From: JAHHTP01 sp964587555
GTDB taxonomy: Bacteria > Bacillota > Clostridia > Oscillospirales > Ruminococcaceae
NCBI GenBank assembly: GCA_964587555.1
Contig: CAZPLR010000046.1
Location: 1 to 15,008, forward strand
Direction: 5' to 3'
Length of the DNA stretch: 15,008 nucleotides
Shown one piece after another: positions 14,024 to 15,008 of the stretch. A model generated the notes under the pieces. The model ran no database searches. It saw nothing but the letters and a program-made list of their open reading frames with translations, and was not told where the DNA came from. A program made the position numbers and the translations under genes. The stretch's first letter is position 1. Each line of letters starts with the position of its first letter.

Positions 14024-14614
14024 TTATTCCCGCATGATCTTCAAATCATTGTACAGCACGTCAAGAAAATCGCCATAGCCAAACTGCACATAGGAACTCC
14101 CCCACGCCAGATGGACAATGCTGCAATTCTGCCCATGCACCACCTCGGCGCTGACCCCACCCGGCAGATATTCGGTGAGCGTCCTCGGAAGGTAGCGCTT
14201 CGGATAGCAGACGCAGGCATAAATGTGATCCTGATCCCCAAAATCTACGCTGCTTTCGACAAGGTAGACGACCCCATGCTCATCCGGAAGGGTCTGCACC
14301 TCACAAACCTGCCAGAACCCAAGCTTCGACTTCTCAAGGCAGGCAAGGTGCGGGTTTTTGAGGTCGCCGCGCTCGTTGACGGCAATGCGGTACTCTTTCC
14401 CGGTGACGCTGATCCCTGAATCGATCATCCGCGTCGCGCCGGGATTGAACCCGATTCCTGCCAGCGCAAGGGAGTAGTTGTTGATGTAAATAAGCATCAA
14501 AAGGAGGATCACGATGAGGATCGCGCCGAAGATGACATCCCGCGTCCGCAGGGGTAATACCCTCTTACGCGGCTTCTTTGGCACTTGCACGGTTTGATTG
14601 GAAGGATTCTGCAT
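14024..14614 (-). CDS. Single-pass membrane protein of unknown function
   Basis: 196 residues. A proline- and lysine-rich cytoplasmic N-terminus with PKKPRKR (13-19) precedes one hydrophobic segment (about 27-45, VIFGAILIVILLLMLIYI). The remaining 150 residues would be outside the cell, with many short beta-like stretches and four cysteines. No family is recognised and no catalytic motif is seen. AGGAGG lies 7 bases before the ATG, and a near-perfect promoter lies upstream, so the gene is real. It appears to form a single-gene unit. Confidence 0.75.
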   Translation of the reverse strand: MQNPSNQTVQVPKKPRKRVLPLRTRDVIFGAILIVILLLMLIYINNYSLALAGIGFNPGATRMIDSGISVTGKEYRIAVNERGDLKNPHLACLEKSKLGFWQVCEVQTLPDEHGVVYLVESSVDFGDQDHIYACVCYPKRYLPRTLTEYLPGGVSAEVVHGQNCSIVHLAWGSSYVQFGYGDFLDVLYNDLKIMRE

Positions 14615-14664
14615 CCATCAACCTCCTAATTACTTTCACATTGTAGTGGGAACGAAGGCACAAA

Positions 14665-14693
14665 TTTATAATCGTTCTCCTTTATAATGTCAA
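14665..14693 (-). promoter_or_regulatory. Promoter of the 14024-14614 gene
   Basis: On the minus strand a perfect TTGACA (14693-14688), 17 bases and TATAAA (14670-14665). It is the closest to consensus in the window. The predicted leader is about 45 bases. Confidence 0.85.
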
Positions 14694-14745
14694 ATATGGT
14701 TTCAGGGCGTATGAGATAGTAGCCATTAAATTTTGAAAATAATAA

Positions 14746-14786
14746 AGGCGCATAAGCCGATGACATTTTGTTCGACTTATGCGCCT
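14746..14786 (-). terminator. Terminator of the cysteine-rich peptide unit, overlapping its stop codon
   Basis: AGGCGCATAAG (14746-14756) pairs with CTTATGCGCCT (14776-14786); three further pairs are possible after one mismatch. On the minus strand TTATTATTTTC follows. The stop codon TAA (14779-14777) is inside the first-transcribed arm, so a ribosome finishing the peptide would sit on the terminator. Confidence 0.82.
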
Positions 14787-14893
14787 GTACAAATAATTTG
14801 GAGTTTCCCTTCCGGTTTTACCGTTGAGCAGGTACAAGCATTGCATAGTCGAATTTGTAGCAAGTCACATTTTGTATATACATTGCAATGCAT
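14777..14893 (-). CDS. Small cysteine-rich peptide (38 residues)
   Basis: Opens MHCNVYTKCD and ends QIICTGA, with a middle CNACTCSTVKPEG. The six cysteines are C3, C9, C17, C20, C22 and C35, an exceptional density. GGAGG lies 8 bases before the ATG at 14893; an in-frame ATG at 14908 overlaps that site and has none of its own. It is the only frame in a complete transcription unit with a consensus promoter, an operator-like palindrome and a terminator. There is no membrane segment and no family I recognise. Candidates are a modified peptide precursor, a metal-binding or redox peptide, or a regulatory leader peptide. No maturation enzyme is in the window, but the right edge is only 115 bases away. 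Confidence 0.6.
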   Translation of the reverse strand: MHCNVYTKCDLLQIRLCNACTCSTVKPEGKLQIICTGA

Positions 14894-14927
14894 TGAGAAC
14901 ACCTCCATTTTTCTTATTGTATTTTTA

Positions 14928-14948
14928 ACATGGAATAAATTTCCATGT
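14928..14948 (-). promoter_or_regulatory. Operator-like palindrome at the start of the peptide unit
   Basis: ACATGGAA (14928-14935) and TTCCATGT (14941-14948) are perfect 8-bp arms around TAAAT. They cover about +1 to +20 of the predicted transcript, a typical repressor site. No T-tract follows, so it is not a terminator. The repressor is unknown and not evident in the window. Confidence 0.55.
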
Positions 14949-14952
14949 ATTA

Positions 14953-14981
14953 ATGATACCATAAATCATTTCATATTTCAA
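14953..14981 (-). promoter_or_regulatory. Promoter of the cysteine-rich peptide unit
   Basis: On the minus strand TTGAAA (14981-14976), 17 bases, TATCAT (14958-14953), with TGG before the -10 (extended). Transcription should begin near 14946, about 53 bases before the peptide start codon. Confidence 0.75.
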
Positions 14982-15008
14982 TACAGTTTTAAACATTCAT
15001 TTGTAAAG

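Noticed and set aside
14891..14908. Longer version of the cysteine-rich peptide starting at ATG 14908
   Set aside because: That ATG overlaps the GGAGG site used by ATG 14893 and has no ribosome site of its own.

Overview
The window looks like chromosomal DNA of an anaerobic Firmicute of the class Clostridia, probably a gut commensal. Three things point there: consensus AGGAGG ribosome binding sites, TTGACA/TATAAT promoters, and a redox gene set (iron-type alcohol dehydrogenase plus an NfnAB-type NADH-dependent reduced ferredoxin:NADP oxidoreductase) typical of fermenters. The sequence alone does not fix the order or genus. No rRNA, tRNA, CRISPR array, transposase or phage structural gene is visible. 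A run of 100 Ns (4026-4125) is a scaffold gap of unknown true size.

Layout, left to right. At 2-49 there is a possible C-terminal scrap of an upstream gene. From 216 to 3942 lies a plus-strand redox block: an iron-dependent alcohol dehydrogenase with its own promoter, a perfect 11-bp-arm palindrome at the transcript start and a terminator, then the nfnA-nfnB pair with its own promoter and a strong terminator. After the gap, 4246-5006 holds a small plus-strand cassette: a membrane-anchored XRE-family regulator followed by a small two-segment membrane protein. A bidirectional terminator at 5045-5080 separates it from minus-strand genes.

From 5117 to 8787 three minus-strand units follow: a P-loop ATPase-like protein built from a visible internal duplication, a cytoplasmic GH20 beta-N-acetylhexosaminidase, and a 64-residue small protein. 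After a gene-poor 330-base stretch, 9217-12076 is a three-gene minus-strand operon: PlsC-like acyltransferase, DagK/YegS-type lipid kinase, and a MalY/PatB-type aminotransferase. From a divergent promoter region (12077-12302) a plus-strand unit reads an ECF transporter substrate-binding (S) component and a P1-family (DmpA/BapA/ThnT) self-cleaving peptidase. A bidirectional terminator (13955-13994) then faces a minus-strand membrane-anchored protein of unknown function (14024-14614).

The right end (14746-14981) carries a compact minus-strand transcription unit: promoter, operator-like palindrome, good ribosome binding site, a 38-residue peptide with six cysteines, and a terminator whose stem overlaps the stop codon. 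With the ECF/P1 pair, which could be a pantetheine or beta-peptide salvage module, it is the most interesting part of the window. In the left block, NfnAB can supply NADPH that an NADPH-type alcohol dehydrogenase would spend. The acyltransferase/lipid kinase operon concerns membrane phospholipid synthesis and turnover.
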